Assembly (NCBI GenBank): GCA_009746045.1
Contig: RPFO01000164.1
Location: 1,766,399-1,826,398, forward strand
DNA length: 60,000 nt
Direction of reading: 5' to 3'
Source: Mesostigma viride
Taxonomy: Eukaryota; Streptophyta; Mesostigmatophyceae; Mesostigmatales; Mesostigmataceae
Part shown: piece after piece, positions 1 through 11,786 of the stretch
Layout: each line of letters starts with the position of its first letter
Numbering within the stretch: the first letter of the stretch is position 1
The notes under the pieces: generated by a model
The model's input: the letters and a program-made list of their open reading frames with translations, nothing else
Told to the model about the DNA's origin: nothing
Database searches by the model: none
Made by a program: the position numbers and the translations under genes

Positions 1-420
1 AATATTTCCCTCCGATTTGGATGACGAAAATTGAGTACGAATTTCTTAGTACAGTCCACCGTTTGGTTAAGTTCAGTTTATTCCCACGCCGCTTGCTGAC
101 CTGACGGAGGCCAAATTCGTACTGAACACTATCGCAAGTCCGGTCGATACTAAAAATTTCTACTTCCGAGATGTCTGACGGAATTCCTGCTAGGTCCATG
201 CTTTGGTACTGGACGGATGCTGAAATTCACTGCGGTTCTGTCCGAACGAGGAAAATTGTCAGAAATCTTCTCTCGATACGAACGTAACGAAATTTTCAAG
301 TATCTGACGCTCGGAGAGCTGACACCATTTTCCCCTACTTGACCGAACCACATTCCCCGCTAAAAAAGGTGTCCTAGGCGGCGAAATGTAGTAGCCCCTA
401 CAGTAGGGGCTGAGCCCCTA

Positions 421-540
421 CACGCCTTAAGTTGGGTTTTTCCTAGTACAGCCATCAGCCCAAGATGGGTTCGCCATGCAGCCCACTGCGACCCAACTTA
501 AGGCGTGAACCCAACTTAAGCCAACCCAACTTAAGGCGTG
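421..540. repeat. Short inverted/direct repeat cluster
   Basis: The motif ACCCAACTTAAGGCGTG occurs at 491-507 and 524-540, a shorter copy (ACCCAACTTAAG) at 509-520, and the reverse complement at about 421-438. This gives one inverted and two direct copies within 120 bp. It could be the edge of a small mobile element or a hairpin. No coding sequence is credible in the surrounding 1-1550. Confidence 0.6.
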
Positions 541-1554
541 AATGCCTGTACAAATACCTGAAAATTAGCTAAAATTAGTCAGCCATGGTTAAGTAAGCTA
601 ATGGAATTTTAAGGCATGGTAAAACCAGTCCTGAAAAGCTAGCAGCCCAGTTTTCTCGCGTGTAGATTGTTTGCTTTCTAGACATTTTGTTCGGACGCGT
701 AGTGCATTATCACGGGAAGCATTACGATTGGTAGGCAACGATGTCGACTTACGTGAAGCCTCTGCTCTATGACGGGAAGGCATCTGGCGTTGCTGCAACT
801 GGAATCAGGCCAGTGCCATGTTCGGCACCGTGCACGCGGAAATAAGGCGCCGACACGTTAGATAGCTCTGCTGAGGACGAGCTGCGCCTGCCTGCCCATA
901 TTTACCGAGTTTGTCTCGCATCGCACTGCATTATTGCTGGCCAGACTTTGCTGCCTTTATGCCCGACAGATTGGTTCACGAACCGTTTTAATTTGCTGCG
1001 TGCGTGGCTCCTGCCCTTCCATGGCAATGTTTGCAATTTCGCACTTTTTCGTTGTGATTGTTGGCACATACTACATAGCCATGCACATGACATACTGCAT
1101 GAAGGTCGCAAAGTTAGGTATAGTTTCTGTTTGTAAATCCTGACGTTATTGCTTCACACACGGTTCCTTGCAATGAAGGCCCTGGCCGAAGCTCGTTGCT
1201 TGCCAAAGCCTTCTTGTGTTGAACAGCGGTTCTCAGTGGGCACATGAAAAAGACGTTGCCAGGCATTGTAAGATTTCCAACCACACGCTTGTCCTGTAAC
1301 CATGCAATTCATTCCATTTGCGTTATGAAGCTGGCAGCTTGTGAGCCTGCAACCATTAATTGCAGTTTGGCACATGTTACAACAAGTAGGCTCCTTGAAT
1401 TTAGGCTGCTTTCTCGCTTATTTTCGCTGATGCTATAGGCAACATTGGACTTTACACGAACTTGAGTCCCACCCGCATCCAGCCCCCCCAATCATCCATC
1501 CACTACGTCCCTACCCACCCAATTATACCACCGTCTTCCCGCCCACTCTTGAAC

Positions 1555-1933
1555 TACCGTAGTGGTCAAAATCACTTTGCGAATAATTACTTTGCGACCC
1601 CAAAACAAGGTGGAATTTATAGTTTGCGACCCAAAACGAAGGCAAAGTCTTAGGTTTGCGAGCTGATCGACGTGCTTGTGGTCCGTGGCTTGGGTCTCAC
1701 CGACTTCCTATCCCTTGGCCCCCTTTCGATGTTACCCAACTACCCAACTGAGTAATTTTATCGATCCATTGGGTGGCACTGATTAAAATAGCTAGGCGCG
1801 GGGCTGTGTGGCGCGGCGCAGGCGCGGCGCGGTAACATTTGAACTTTGCGACCCAAAATGAAGCCCATTAATAGCCGTTTGCGAGGTCGATTCGCAAACA
1901 ATTAGACGCAAAGTGATTTTGACCACTACGGTA
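1555..1933. mobile_element. MITE-like element with 27-bp perfect TIRs
   Basis: The left end at 1555-1581 (TACCGTAGTGGTCAAAATC and onward) is repeated exactly as its reverse complement at 1907-1933, giving 27-bp perfect inverted repeats around a 379-bp unit. TA lies at both outer edges, so a TA target duplication is possible, as in Tc1/mariner-type elements. The interior repeats TTTGCGACCCAAAA-like words three to four times. There is no ORF, so it would be non-autonomous. Family assignment is inference. Confidence 0.75.
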
Positions 1934-2269
1934 ATCAGCCCAACCCCCCGGCCCATGGCACAGGCAAATGCCCATGTAGCCACCCATGTGCGCGTGCAAA
2001 GAGACACTCAGCTAGCTAGGCTGCATATACGTGCCATGGGGGCATAAGAGGTGCATGGGCGCAGGTGCACATGCAGGCCCGCATGCATGCACACAAGCAG
2101 GCAGGCAGGCAGGCAGGCTGACAGATGGGTGGGCAGATAGGCGGGTGGCAGACATGCAGGCGGGCAGGCGGGAGGATGGGCAGAACGTTGGGTGGACAGG
2201 CGAGTAAGAAGCTAGGTCGTTGGGTCCAAGCAACCAGTTTATAATTGGTTATGGATTAATGTATGTGGC

Positions 2270-3350
2270 GCATGTGTGCAAGTCTGCCTGTGTTTGTGTG
2301 CGTTTGTATGCATGTGCACGTGTGCTCGTGGGTGTGTGCACATTTGTGTGCATGTGTGTGTTAGTGTGTGCGCATGTGTTAGCGTGCATGTGTGTGATAT
2401 TGTGTGCATACATGTGTATGTCACAGTGTGCATGTATGCATGTGTGCATGTGTGTATGTGTGTATGTGTGCATGTGTGCGTGTGTGCGGGTGCATGTGCG
2501 GGTGTGCGGGTGTGCGGGTGTGCGTGTGTGCGTGTGTGCGTGTGTGCGTGTGTGCGTGTGTGCGTGTGTGCGTGTGTGCGTGTGTGTGTGTGTGCGTGTG
2601 TGCGTGTGTGCGTGTGTGCGTGTGTGCGTGTGTGCGTGTGTGCGTGTGTGCGTGTGTGCGTGTGTGCGTGTGTGCGTGTGTGCGTGTACACGTGCGTGTG
2701 TGTGTGTGCGTGCGTGTGTGCGTGTGTCCGTGTGTGCGTGTGTGCGTGTGTCCGTGTGTGCGTGTGTGCGTGTGTGCGTGTGTGCGTGTGTGCGTGTGTG
2801 CGTGTGTGCGTGTGTGCGTGTGTGTGTGTGTGCGTGTGTGCGTGTGTGCGTGTGTGCGTGTGTGCGTGTGTGCGTGTGTGCGTTTTTGCATGTGTACGTG
2901 TGTGCGTCACTGTGTGCGTGTGTGCGTGTGTGCGTGTGTGCGTGTGTGCGTGTGTGCGTGTGTGCGTGTGTGCGTGTGTGCGTGTGTGCGTGTGTGCGTG
3001 TGTGCGTGTGCGCGTGTGTGCGTGTGTGCGTGTGTGCGTGTACGTGTGCGTGTGTGCGTGTGTGGGTCAGCGTGTGTGCGTGTGTGGGTCAGCGTGTGTG
3101 CGTGTGTGCGTGTGTGCGTGTGTGCGTGTGTGCGTGTGTGCGTGTGTGCGTGTGTGCGTGTGTGCGTGTGTGCGTGTGTGCGTTTTTGCATGTGTACGTG
3201 TGTGCGTCACTGTGTGCGTGTGTGCGTGTGTGCGTGTGTGCGTGTGTGCGTGTGTGCGTGTGTGCGTGTGTGCGTGTGTGCGTGTGTGCGTGTGCGCGTG
3301 TGTGCGTGTGTGCGTGTGTGCGTGTACGTGTGCGTGTGTGCGTGTGTGCA
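2270..3350. repeat. GT-rich array 1 (8-bp unit GTGTGCGT)
   Basis: About 1.1 kb of GTGTGCGT repeats with irregular variants. A variant block beginning CGTTTTTGCATGTGTACG occurs at 2881 and again exactly 300 bp later at 3181, so part of the array was duplicated in block. GGGTCAGCG variants sit at 3064-3094. Long ORFs through it on both strands (CVRVCVC or HTHTRTHA repeats) are artefacts of the period. Upstream, 2097-2120 is a short GGCA run; 1934-2269 holds nothing else recognisable. Confidence 0.95.
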
Positions 3351-3897
3351 CATCAAATTTTTCCCGCGGAGAGCCGGCCGGAAAAATCTTTCCGACTTGC
3401 CCGACTGAGCTGGACGGTACGGACCAAATTTCGGTGCAAATTGTGGCCAAAAAGCTATGTCGGCTGATTTAATGGCGGTGACCTTGATGGAGGCATTTAA
3501 GCATTATTAACGCTGGAAAATTTTGCTGCATATGCTCCGAGATGTGCGATCGCTCATGATATTTTTTTTTCTATTTTACCGACGTGCTGCAAGCTGAAAA
3601 AAATATTCGCGCGGGGGTGGGTACGAGCCTGCCGACCCTTTTGCGGGCTGCTGTCCGCAGATGCAAAAAAGTACACCATCGCGGTAGCCCAGCCTCCACG
3701 GGGCTCGCGTGCGATAAGAGCGAATTTCTCTTCGTTGGTAAGTCTATTTTAGCGTTACCACGAGCTTTTTCCCGAAAAAATTTCAGTTCGGTTAATTTCC
3801 TCGTTAAATCTGCTAGTGGGTGCTTCGGAGCTCTAAAAACCCTGAAATCCACCGCCCCCCCCTCCCCCCGATGCTTCATTGTATTGCTCAGATCATC

Positions 3898-4440
3898 ATG
3901 AATTCGACGGAAGGCAACCTGCGCTATTGCTACCGGTGTGACAAGCTACGACGGCGCACCTCAGATGGCGATCTCACGTATGGCGGCCTGCCCCGCACGA
4001 TTCACACCAGCAAGTGCGTAAACTGCGACTTAAAGCTGCAGAATTTTTGCGCTGTCAACATCCGCCCGTGGCAGGTCTTGTACAATCTTAAGGCGGCTGC
4101 TGCCATGGGATGGAAACCGTTTGCGAACAAATATTTTGTTATCTCTCCTTGCCCCCGTGAGGCGTTTGATACAATGTTCAAGCGCGTAGGGGAGGGCGCA
4201 GCCGATCAGCCGCAGGGAAGGTGCCATTGCAACTTCAAGGAAAATGCAACGAAGGCCAAGCGCGTGTTAACGGATTTTAACGTAATAGAATACCTGTTGA
4301 GGGAAGGTGACACCAGCAAGGTAGCCACAGTGTGGGCAGGGGCTAGGGTGATGGTGGATAGCACTCTTTCTGTTATTGTGCCCCCCTTAACAGCCACCTG
4401 GGCATCCACTTCCCATGGAGAGTGCTCCCTCAAGATAACA
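3898..4440 (+). CDS. Unrecognised Cys-rich ORF fragment
   Basis: An open frame from the ATG at 3898 encodes about 180 residues of non-repetitive sequence, then runs straight into the minisatellite. It contains CYRC near residue 12, CVNC near residue 41 and further Cys, a spacing that could bind zinc. No family is recognised. The frame stays open inside the downstream repeat to 5349, but that portion is repeat-encoded and probably meaningless. A 3' exon-like stretch follows the repeat at about 5785-5996 (basic, ending FYLPSDWCFMHSI), so the minisatellite could lie in an intron, but no convincing splice pair was found. It may equally be part of a decayed transposon. Confidence 0.3.
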
Positions 4441-4445
4441 TTTTC

Positions 4446-5795
4446 TACCATGGTCATGCCCCCCTCACACCCACGCATGCATGCCAGCCCCCCCCACACC
4501 CACGCATGCATGCCAGCCTCCCCCCACACCCACGCATGCATGCCAGCCCCCGCCACACCCACGCATGCATGCCAGCTCCCCCCCACACCCACACATGCAT
4601 GCCAGCCCCCCCCCAACACCCACGCATGCATGCTAGCCCCCCCCACACCCACACATGCATGCCAGCCCCCCCCACACCCACGCATGCATGCCAGCCTCCC
4701 CACACACCCACGCATGCATGCCTGCCCCCCCCACACCCACGCATGCATGCCAGCCCCCCTACCCACACCCACGCATGCATGCCAGCCCCCCCACACCCAC
4801 GCACGCATGCCAGCCTCCCCACACACCCACGCATGCATGCTAGCCCCCCCCCACACACACGCATGCATGCCAGCCCCCCCCACACCCACACATGCATGCC
4901 AGCCCCCCCCACATTCATGCACGCATGCCAGCCCCCCACACACCCACGCATGCATGCCAGCCCCCACCCACACCCGCGCATGCATGCATGCCAGCCCCGC
5001 CCCACACCCACGAATGCATGCCAGCCCCCCCCACACCCACGCATGCATGCCAGCTCCCCCACACACCCACGCATGCATGCCAGCCCCCTCCCCCACCCAC
5101 GCATGCATGCTAGCCCCCCCACACACCCACGCATGCATGCCAGCCCCCCCCACACCCACGCACGCATGCCAACCCCCCCCACACCCACGCATGCATGCCA
5201 GCCCCCCCCTTACACACTCATGCATGCCAGCGCCCCCCACACGCACGCATGCATGCCAGCCCCCCCAGACACCCACGCATGCATGCCAGCCCCCCCCCAC
5301 ACCCACGCATTCATGCCACCACCCCCCCACACCCACGCATGCATGCTAGCACCCCCCCACACCCACGCATGCATGCCATCCCCCCCGCACACCCACGCAT
5401 GCATGCCTGCCCCCCCCACACCCACGCATGCATGCCAGCCCCCCCCCACACCCACGCATTCATGCCAGCTCCCCCCCACACCCACGCATGCATGCCAGCC
5501 CCCCCCACACCCACGCATGCATGCCAGCCCCCCCCCACACACGCATGCATGCCAGCTCCCCCCCCCCCCACGCATGCATGCCAGCCCCCCCAGACACCCA
5601 CGCATGCATGCCAGCCCCCCCCACACCCACGCATGCATGCCAGCCCCCCACACACACACGTATGCATGCCAGCTCCCCACCACACCCACACATTGCATGC
5701 CAGCCCCCCCCACACACCCACGCATGCATGCCAGCCCCCCCCACACCCACGCATGCATGCCAGCCCCCCCCACATCCACGCATGTGGATGGGCGC
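4446..5795. repeat. About 25-bp minisatellite with GCATGCATGC core
   Basis: Some 50 tandem units of roughly 25 bp have the form CACCCACGCATGCATGCCAG followed by 5-9 C. Each unit has the self-complementary GCATGCATGC and a variable C run, and unit length changes mainly through the C run. Translation gives HTHACMPAPP repeats on one strand and GGAGMHAWV repeats on the other, which are not evidence of genes. Confidence 0.95.
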
Positions 5796-5999
5796 CTGGC
5801 CTCGAACAAGAAGGGCAAGACCAAGGGTGTGCTGCTGCAAGTAGTGACAATGGAGCAGCGCAGGACTCAACTAGATCACATGCCAGGCCTCCAGCGCAGC
5901 CCAAGTAGGAGAGAGAGGCAGACGATAAAGCGGCAGCGGGCTGTACGCTGCATGTTTTATTTACCAAGTGACTGGTGTTTTATGCATAGCATTTAGAAC

Positions 6000-6720
6000 A
6001 TTTACGAGCTTGTTCACACCTTGATTGTACAACTTAGGACATTGTATCATAATTGATGTTGTCAACATCATTCGCCATGTTCAATCCATATAATATGTGT
6101 CCAAGTGACCATTAATGCTGCCATATGTCAACTGATGGTATGTTAAACCTTGGTTTAGGAACTGAGATTTGGCATTGTCATCATGACATGGATTCGAATT
6201 CAATGTGTGTGCAAGTTTTGGGTCAAGTGGAATCATATTGGATGCAATCTGCATGATTTGACTTATGCAAAATGAAAGAAATGAGCAAAAACTGCATTTT
6301 TTATGCTATTGACTGTCACAAATAGGTCTATAGGTGACCTCAACCTTGGTGCATGCTTTACCCGGCCTTTGTAAATTATGCATTTAAGTTGTGTGCCTTG
6401 TTTGAAATGGTTATGGCCCTCTTGGATGTAAAAAACTAGTGAAATGGTAATAAAATTGACTTTTTATGCTGTCAAACGTCACCAACATGTTGAAGGTGGG
6501 GTGCAAACTGAGACTTCACAATGTCATCATGATGGAGGACCATAATTCAGTTTGCATGCAAGTTTCTGGGTCAATGGAATAAAATTTGATGTTGATTGCT
6601 TGCCTCCATATGTGCAAAAATGTCAAAAACCATGTACCTTATGCTGTTATACGTCACAGTTAACCTTGCCAGGGTTGTCCGATGACCCCCAATTTTGGGG
6701 GGTAAACACTACCATATATG
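6000..6720. repeat. Diverged satellite, about 170-bp period (locus 1)
   Basis: Three poorly conserved units. The landmark TTTATGCTRTYR..ACGTCAC occurs near 6300, 6461 and 6639 (spacing 161-178), and CAATGTCATCATGA near 6176 and 6519 (about 344, two periods). No credible coding sequence. Confidence 0.6.
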
Positions 6721-6787
6721 TGCTCGCTTGGGCCCAAAACCTGGGTTCAACATGTTTTAGCAAGCCAGTCAAATAATTTTTTGGCCA

Positions 6788-7395
6788 GAAAGTGCCAAAA
6801 AAATTTGATGTGTGGGTCAGCGTGTGTGCGTGTGTGGGTCAGCGTGTGTGCGTGTGTGCGTGTGTGCGTGTGTGCGTGTGTGCGTGTGTGCGTGTGTGCG
6901 TGTGTGCGTGTGTGCGTGTGTGCGTGTGTGCGTGTGTGCGTGTGTGCGTGTGTGCGTGTGTGCGTGTGTGCGTGTGTGCGTGTGTGCGTGTGTGCGTGTG
7001 TGCGTGTGTGCGTGTACGTGTGTGTGTGTGTGCGTGTGTGCGTGGGTGCGTGGGTGCGTGTGTGCGTGTGTGCGTGTGTGCGTGTGTGCGTGTGTGCGTG
7101 TGTGCGTGTGTGCGTGTGTGCGTGTGTGCGTGTGTGCGTGTGTGCGTGTGTGCGTGTGTGCGTGTGTGCGTGTGTGCGTGTGTGCGTGTACACGTGCGTG
7201 TGTGTGTGTGCGTGCGTGTGTGCGTGTGTCCGTGTGTGCGTGTGTGCGTGTGTCCGTGTGTGCGTGTGTGCGTGTGTGCGTGTGTGCGTGTGTGCGTGTG
7301 TGCGTGTGTGCGTGTGTGCGTGTGTGCGTGTGTGCGTGTGTGCGTGTGTGCGTGTGTGCGTGTGTGCGTCACAACGGTATGAAAGTGCCAAAAAA
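6788..7395. repeat. GT-rich array 2 with 15-bp flanking direct repeats
   Basis: The GTGTGCGT array spans about 6813-7370. GAAAGTGCCAAAAAA occurs immediately outside it on both sides, at 6788-6802 and 7381-7395, as expected of a target-site duplication. The array shares the double GGGTCAGCG variant (6814-6844) with arrays 1 and 3, and the GTACACGTGCG variant (about 7188) with array 1 (about 2686). Confidence 0.85.
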
Positions 7396-7673
7396 TGCCC
7401 TTATAAGCCCTACAAGGAGCAAATTGAGTCCAAACATGCTAGATATTGTTAGGCAGCATGTCCATGACACCAGTAAAAGGAATTTGACTTTCCAGAATTT
7501 TCCGACATCGGTTGGTCTATTTTTGGCATGTCTATTTTTAGCAACTTTCCAGATTTTAATACAAACAAATACCATTTGATATGCAAATAAAGAGCTCCTG
7601 ACCTGGCCGTTTGCATGTAGGCTTATGCTCATGTCTACCAACTGTGCACCATGTCCCATGGTCATCTGACCTC

Positions 7674-8330
7674 ATTTGGTGACAAACTGCCACCAAATGC
7701 TAGCAAAAACGCACCGTTTCACCACATCTCATAGCAGTTTCCATGGAAGATGTGTTCAGTCGAGGCTGGAAATTTGCAATCACGTTACACATCATAAATG
7801 TAGACATGGCACAAAAAATCAGGTCCATCGTACTGTATTTGGTAACAAAATGCCACCAAATGCTAGCAAAAATGCGCGTTTTTCGCGTTTTTTTCACACA
7901 TTTCATGACAGTTTTCATACAAGATGTGCTCAGTTGGGGCTGGAAACTTGCAAGCATATTAAATATCATCATTGTAGACATTGCACAAAAATCCAGGTCT
8001 GTTGTACTTCATTCATTGACAGCTCGCTAGCAAATGTGAGCAAAAATGTGCGTTTTTTGCATTTCCGCCACATTTCTTGCAGTTTCCCATGCAAGATGTG
8101 CTCAGTTGAGGCTGAAAACAAGCGCGCATGTTAATCATCATCATTTCAGACATTGCACAAAACTTCAGGTCCATCAAGTGTCATTGGGTTCACTGGTCCA
8201 TGCAACACCTGCCAGTTTCCAGCTAATCACTCAACCTTGGATGCAAAGTTCTTTAGTAACGGTATGGCCAACTCCCACCAACTGTGTTGCTAACTGTTCA
8301 GACCTTGCACAGATAATATAACACAACTTT
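7674..8330. repeat. Diverged satellite, about 172-bp period (locus 2)
   Basis: Three clear units start near 7674, 7838 and 8010. Each carries CCACCAAATGCTAGCAAAAA, then AGATGTGYTCAGT, then GACATKGCACAAAA in the same order; a fourth, weaker unit follows to about 8330. Short ORFs in phase with the repeat are spurious. Confidence 0.7.
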
Positions 8331-9880
8331 TGTGACACATAGACAAAGATATATGAACATGAACAGTGGCTAGACATGGTTGTATATATGTGCATACGGC
8401 CATGCTAAGGCAATTTTCAAGTAGGGGCTTGTTAGACATAAGAACTGCCAACTGTCACGTTGGCTAGCATGATCAGTTCAAACCCACAGCACGCACGGTA
8501 GTCGCAAACTCAGCTTGGCAATGTAATAATCTAATCATGCCAGGCATCTCGGCCGTCGGCATGGTTGCGATGTGTTTTGTGCGCCTTGATTTGGTAGCAG
8601 CACATCCCTTGGCAACCGGCCCGCCTGACCAAGGTTGCCACACATGGTCCTCTGCATCACCATGGATGCCCCCATGTCCCTGTCTCTGTTATAGGGGCCC
8701 ACGTTGCTGGCAACGCAGCTTCCAAGTTGGACTAGATCTCCTCAGCCAGCGCTGTGGTGCATAGCCAGACAGCTCATACACTGCTCAGTTGCTACCTCGA
8801 GGTTGCCGGCTTGAAATGTGCCACCAAAGGACTGCACTTGGCCGCCATCATACCTAGCATGAAGAAGCCACTGCACATCCCCGGTGAGCCGCTTGGCCAC
8901 CATACCGCAGTTGTCTTCAACAGATAGTGCAAGCCCAATGGCCTCTACATAGGCACATGCATCGTGCTCATGCTCTTGCTCTGGCCCTTGTCAACATGAG
9001 ATGCATGCCCATGCATGCTTCACCATGTTTCTCCAAGCCATCCGTGACTACTTGCTTCAGATATGTCATTCAACTCCTGCACGTCCTCAGCCAGACTGTC
9101 AAACTAGCTGGTGCCCCATCCCTCACTTTGGTGAGGACTGCGATTCTGGCTAGCAGCTTAGCGATCGTGCGTGGTTGTGCCTGAGTTTCTGGGTGAGTGG
9201 CAGTGGCATTGGAGCAAGAGGTGTTGAGCATGTGCGTGTGTCTATCCACTTGACAAACAACCCCTCCCACCCCTGACATTGAGGAGTTTGGCCATGTGCC
9301 AGGTTGCCAGAATTCCGCAAACATGCATCATAGGGAAATAAAGGATTGCTGGTTGTGCACACGACATGAGAAAACAAAACACACATACCTGTCAGGAGGG
9401 CAGGCTTGGGTTGCTTCATTGGCGCTGGTTGCAGCGTGCGTAATAATAGCCCGCCATTGGCTCATTTACCCGTGCCCTTGGCCAGCACGCACAGCCTGAA
9501 CTGCATGAACTGCATGGATGCGGCCGTCCAGGATGCCCTCTGCTCATCATTCAGGGGTGTGAAGGCAGCTTGGGTGCTGGCGTGTAAGGCAGCTTGTGCA
9601 TCAGTGTTTGCCGCCCGGCCGTGTGGCAGCACAGGTAGCTGGCCTAGCCCGGCCACTGTCCTCTCTCCACTCTCACGCAATATGCCACCCTCTCCACAAA
9701 CCATGACAGTTCTCATGTGCATGCATGTCTTAAGATGCTTGTTGAAGGCAGATGCTTTCAGCTTAGAGATGGTGGGCACGTATACAGTGGGTTTTATGGA
9801 CTCACAAGCATGTGAAGCCATCGAGCATCCAAGAAAGCCACCAATTGCTTCTAGGTTTTCCATCAATCTTCGTGGTCAAC
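8331..9880. other. No gene or repeat recognised
   Basis: Mixed-composition sequence with only short ORFs. The longest, 178 codons at 9406-9942 on plus and 134 on minus over the same bases, show no domain. Nothing is supported here. Confidence 0.5.
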
Positions 9881-9894
9881 CATGTCATGCAACA

Positions 9895-10482
9895 TTACTT
9901 GCCGTGAGCACAATGCCAATAAATTGCAGCATGTACAACTAGAGCAAAGCAACAGCTTTGTGATCCATAGCCCTGCCTGCAAATCATTGCCATCGGCGGC
10001 AATAGCGCTGCAAGGCTGCCAGCCAGCCCGTAATATCTTGCCCGCAATCCGTCATGCACCCTCCCTAATATCCGTGTGAAGAATTCCTTGACATCCCTAG
10101 CCTCTAAGGTAACCTGTACGTCGCTGATGTGAAGAAAAGGCTCGCCATGAAACCGTAGCTCGCTATACGATTCATGACGCACCTCCCGTAAGATAAGAAG
10201 ATGACCAAAAGAGAAACTCCGGAGATGGGGAACTGGTAACATATTCATCCGTGACAAGGTCAGGGATTCAACAAGGAGTGAATTGGCCCGTAGATTTGAA
10301 TAAGGGAACATACCGCTCGGAGGTATCCATGTCTGCCGTGCGCTTGATGTCTGTTTCGCACACCCCGCCGCAGAACTCGTTCCGGCATTCACCTGCTGAC
10401 CGCAGTTTGTGCATGTCCAGAGGCTGATAAAAGCCCCAACATCGTGGGCGTCTTTAGAGTCCACAAAGCCTGCATTAAACAT
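9895..10482 (-). CDS. Hypothetical ORF, weak
   Basis: A 195-codon minus-strand frame with a CTNCG pair near the N terminus. Another minus-strand frame at 10389-10778 overlaps its start and could be the upstream part of the same decayed gene. No family is recognised and there is no clear splice or promoter support. It may be chance. Confidence 0.15.
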   Translation of the reverse strand: MFNAGFVDSKDAHDVGAFISLWTCTNCGQQVNAGTSSAAGCAKQTSSARQTWIPPSGMFPYSNLRANSLLVESLTLSRMNMLPVPHLRSFSFGHLLILREVRHESYSELRFHGEPFLHISDVQVTLEARDVKEFFTRILGRVHDGLRARYYGLAGSLAALLPPMAMICRQGYGSQSCCFALVVHAAIYWHCAHGK

Positions 10483-11008
10483 GACGTTCGGGGCAAACGC
10501 ATATATATACGAAGTATGGGTCTGCCAAGCCTGACGCAGCCTTGAAATTGGTCGGAAATATGCGGTAGCTCAGGAAAAAAAATTGCAGCGGTAATGAAGA
10601 AAGTCGTTCGGTCAAAGTCTTTAGAATTAAAAAATGCATCGTTTATGATGGAAACCCCGATCTTAGGGCGCACTTCATCGGGAAAATTTTTTGCTGCGGT
10701 CAGGTGGGGTCGAGAGAAAATCTGCGACCATTCAGGCACCCACCTATGAATGACGCAACATGCTGTTCGATTCCGCAAATTTTATGGCGAAAAAAAAACA
10801 GTGGTGGATCTAATAACACCTTAGGAGGATAATCGTAAAATTTCAGCCTTGATAGTGCCTTTATACACGCTCAGCATCGCCTGCCAGACCGCCATGCCTG
10901 TCGCCCGGAATTCGGTCACTTTCGTGCACGCGCACACCAAAAATCGCATTTGGCGCCACTTTTCGGGTACCGCTTACGAGGGCAGATTTTGGCGCGGCTC
11001 GTACCGTT

Positions 11009-11775
11009 GTGGTGTGTGCGTGTGTGCGTGTGTGCGTGTGTGCGTGTGTGCGTGTGTGCGTGTGTGCGTGTGTGCGTGTGTGCGTGTGTGCGTGTGTGCG
11101 TTTTTGCATGTGTACGTGTGTGCGTCACTGTGTGCGTGTGTGCGTGTGTGCGTGTGTGCGTGTGTGCGTGTGTGCGTGTGTGCGTGTGTGCGTGTGTGCG
11201 TGTGTGCGTGTGCGCGTGTGTGCGTGTGTGCGTGTGTGCGTGTACGTGTGCGTGTGTGCGTGTGTGGGTCAGCGTGTGTGCGTGTGTGGGTCAGCGTGTG
11301 TGCGTGTGTGCGTGTGTGCGTGTGTGCGTGTGTGCGTGTGTGCGTGTGTGCGTGTGTGCGTGTGTGCGTGTGTGCGTGTGTGCGTGTGTGCGTGTGTGCG
11401 TGTACGTGTGTGTGTGTGTGTGCGTTTGTGCGTGTGTGCGTGTGTGCGTTTGTGCGTGTGTGCGTGGGTGCGTGTGTGCGTGTGTGCGTGTGTGCGTGTG
11501 TGCGTGTGTGCGTGTGTGCGTGTGTGCGTGTGTGCGTGTGTGTGTGTGTGCGTGTGTTCGTGTGTGTGTGCGTGTGTGCGTGTGTGCGTGTGTGCATGTG
11601 TGTATATGTGTGTATGTGTGTGCGTGTGTGCATGTGTGTGTGAGCATTTGTGTGCATGTGTGTGTGAGCATTTGTGTGCATGTGTGTGTGAGCATTTGTG
11701 TGCATGTGTGTGTGAGCATTTGTGTGCATGCATGTGTGTGTATGTGGGTGTGTGTGTGTGCATGTGTGTGTGCTG
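11009..11775. repeat. GT-rich array 3
   Basis: The same GTGTGCGT unit. It carries the CGTTTTTGCATGTGTACG block (11099) and the double GGGTCAGCG block (11266-11296) seen in array 1, so it is a dispersed relative rather than independent slippage. The distal part (11590-11770) degrades to GTGTGAGCATTTGTGTGCAT units. Its left edge TACCGTTGTG is the reverse complement of the sequence at the right edge of array 2. Confidence 0.95.
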
Positions 11776-11786
11776 GGGGTTAGGAT

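Noticed and set aside
2220-3472. Long ORFs through the GT arrays (CVRVCVC and HTHTRTHA proteins), also at 6.7-7.6 and 10.85-11.8 kb
   Set aside because: The 8-bp unit keeps all frames open for a stretch; composition is dictated by the repeat and similar ORFs appear on both strands.
4446-5795. CRISPR array
   Set aside because: Units are continuous without unique spacers, and the context is eukaryotic.
4422-5996. 500-residue HTHACMPAPP repeat proteins
   Set aside because: Open frames forced by the minisatellite on both strands; no initiation or domain support inside the repeat.
9406-9942. Overlapping 178- and 134-codon ORFs as genes
   Set aside because: Opposite-strand ORFs of ordinary length in GC-rich DNA with no motif, start context or neighbours to support either.
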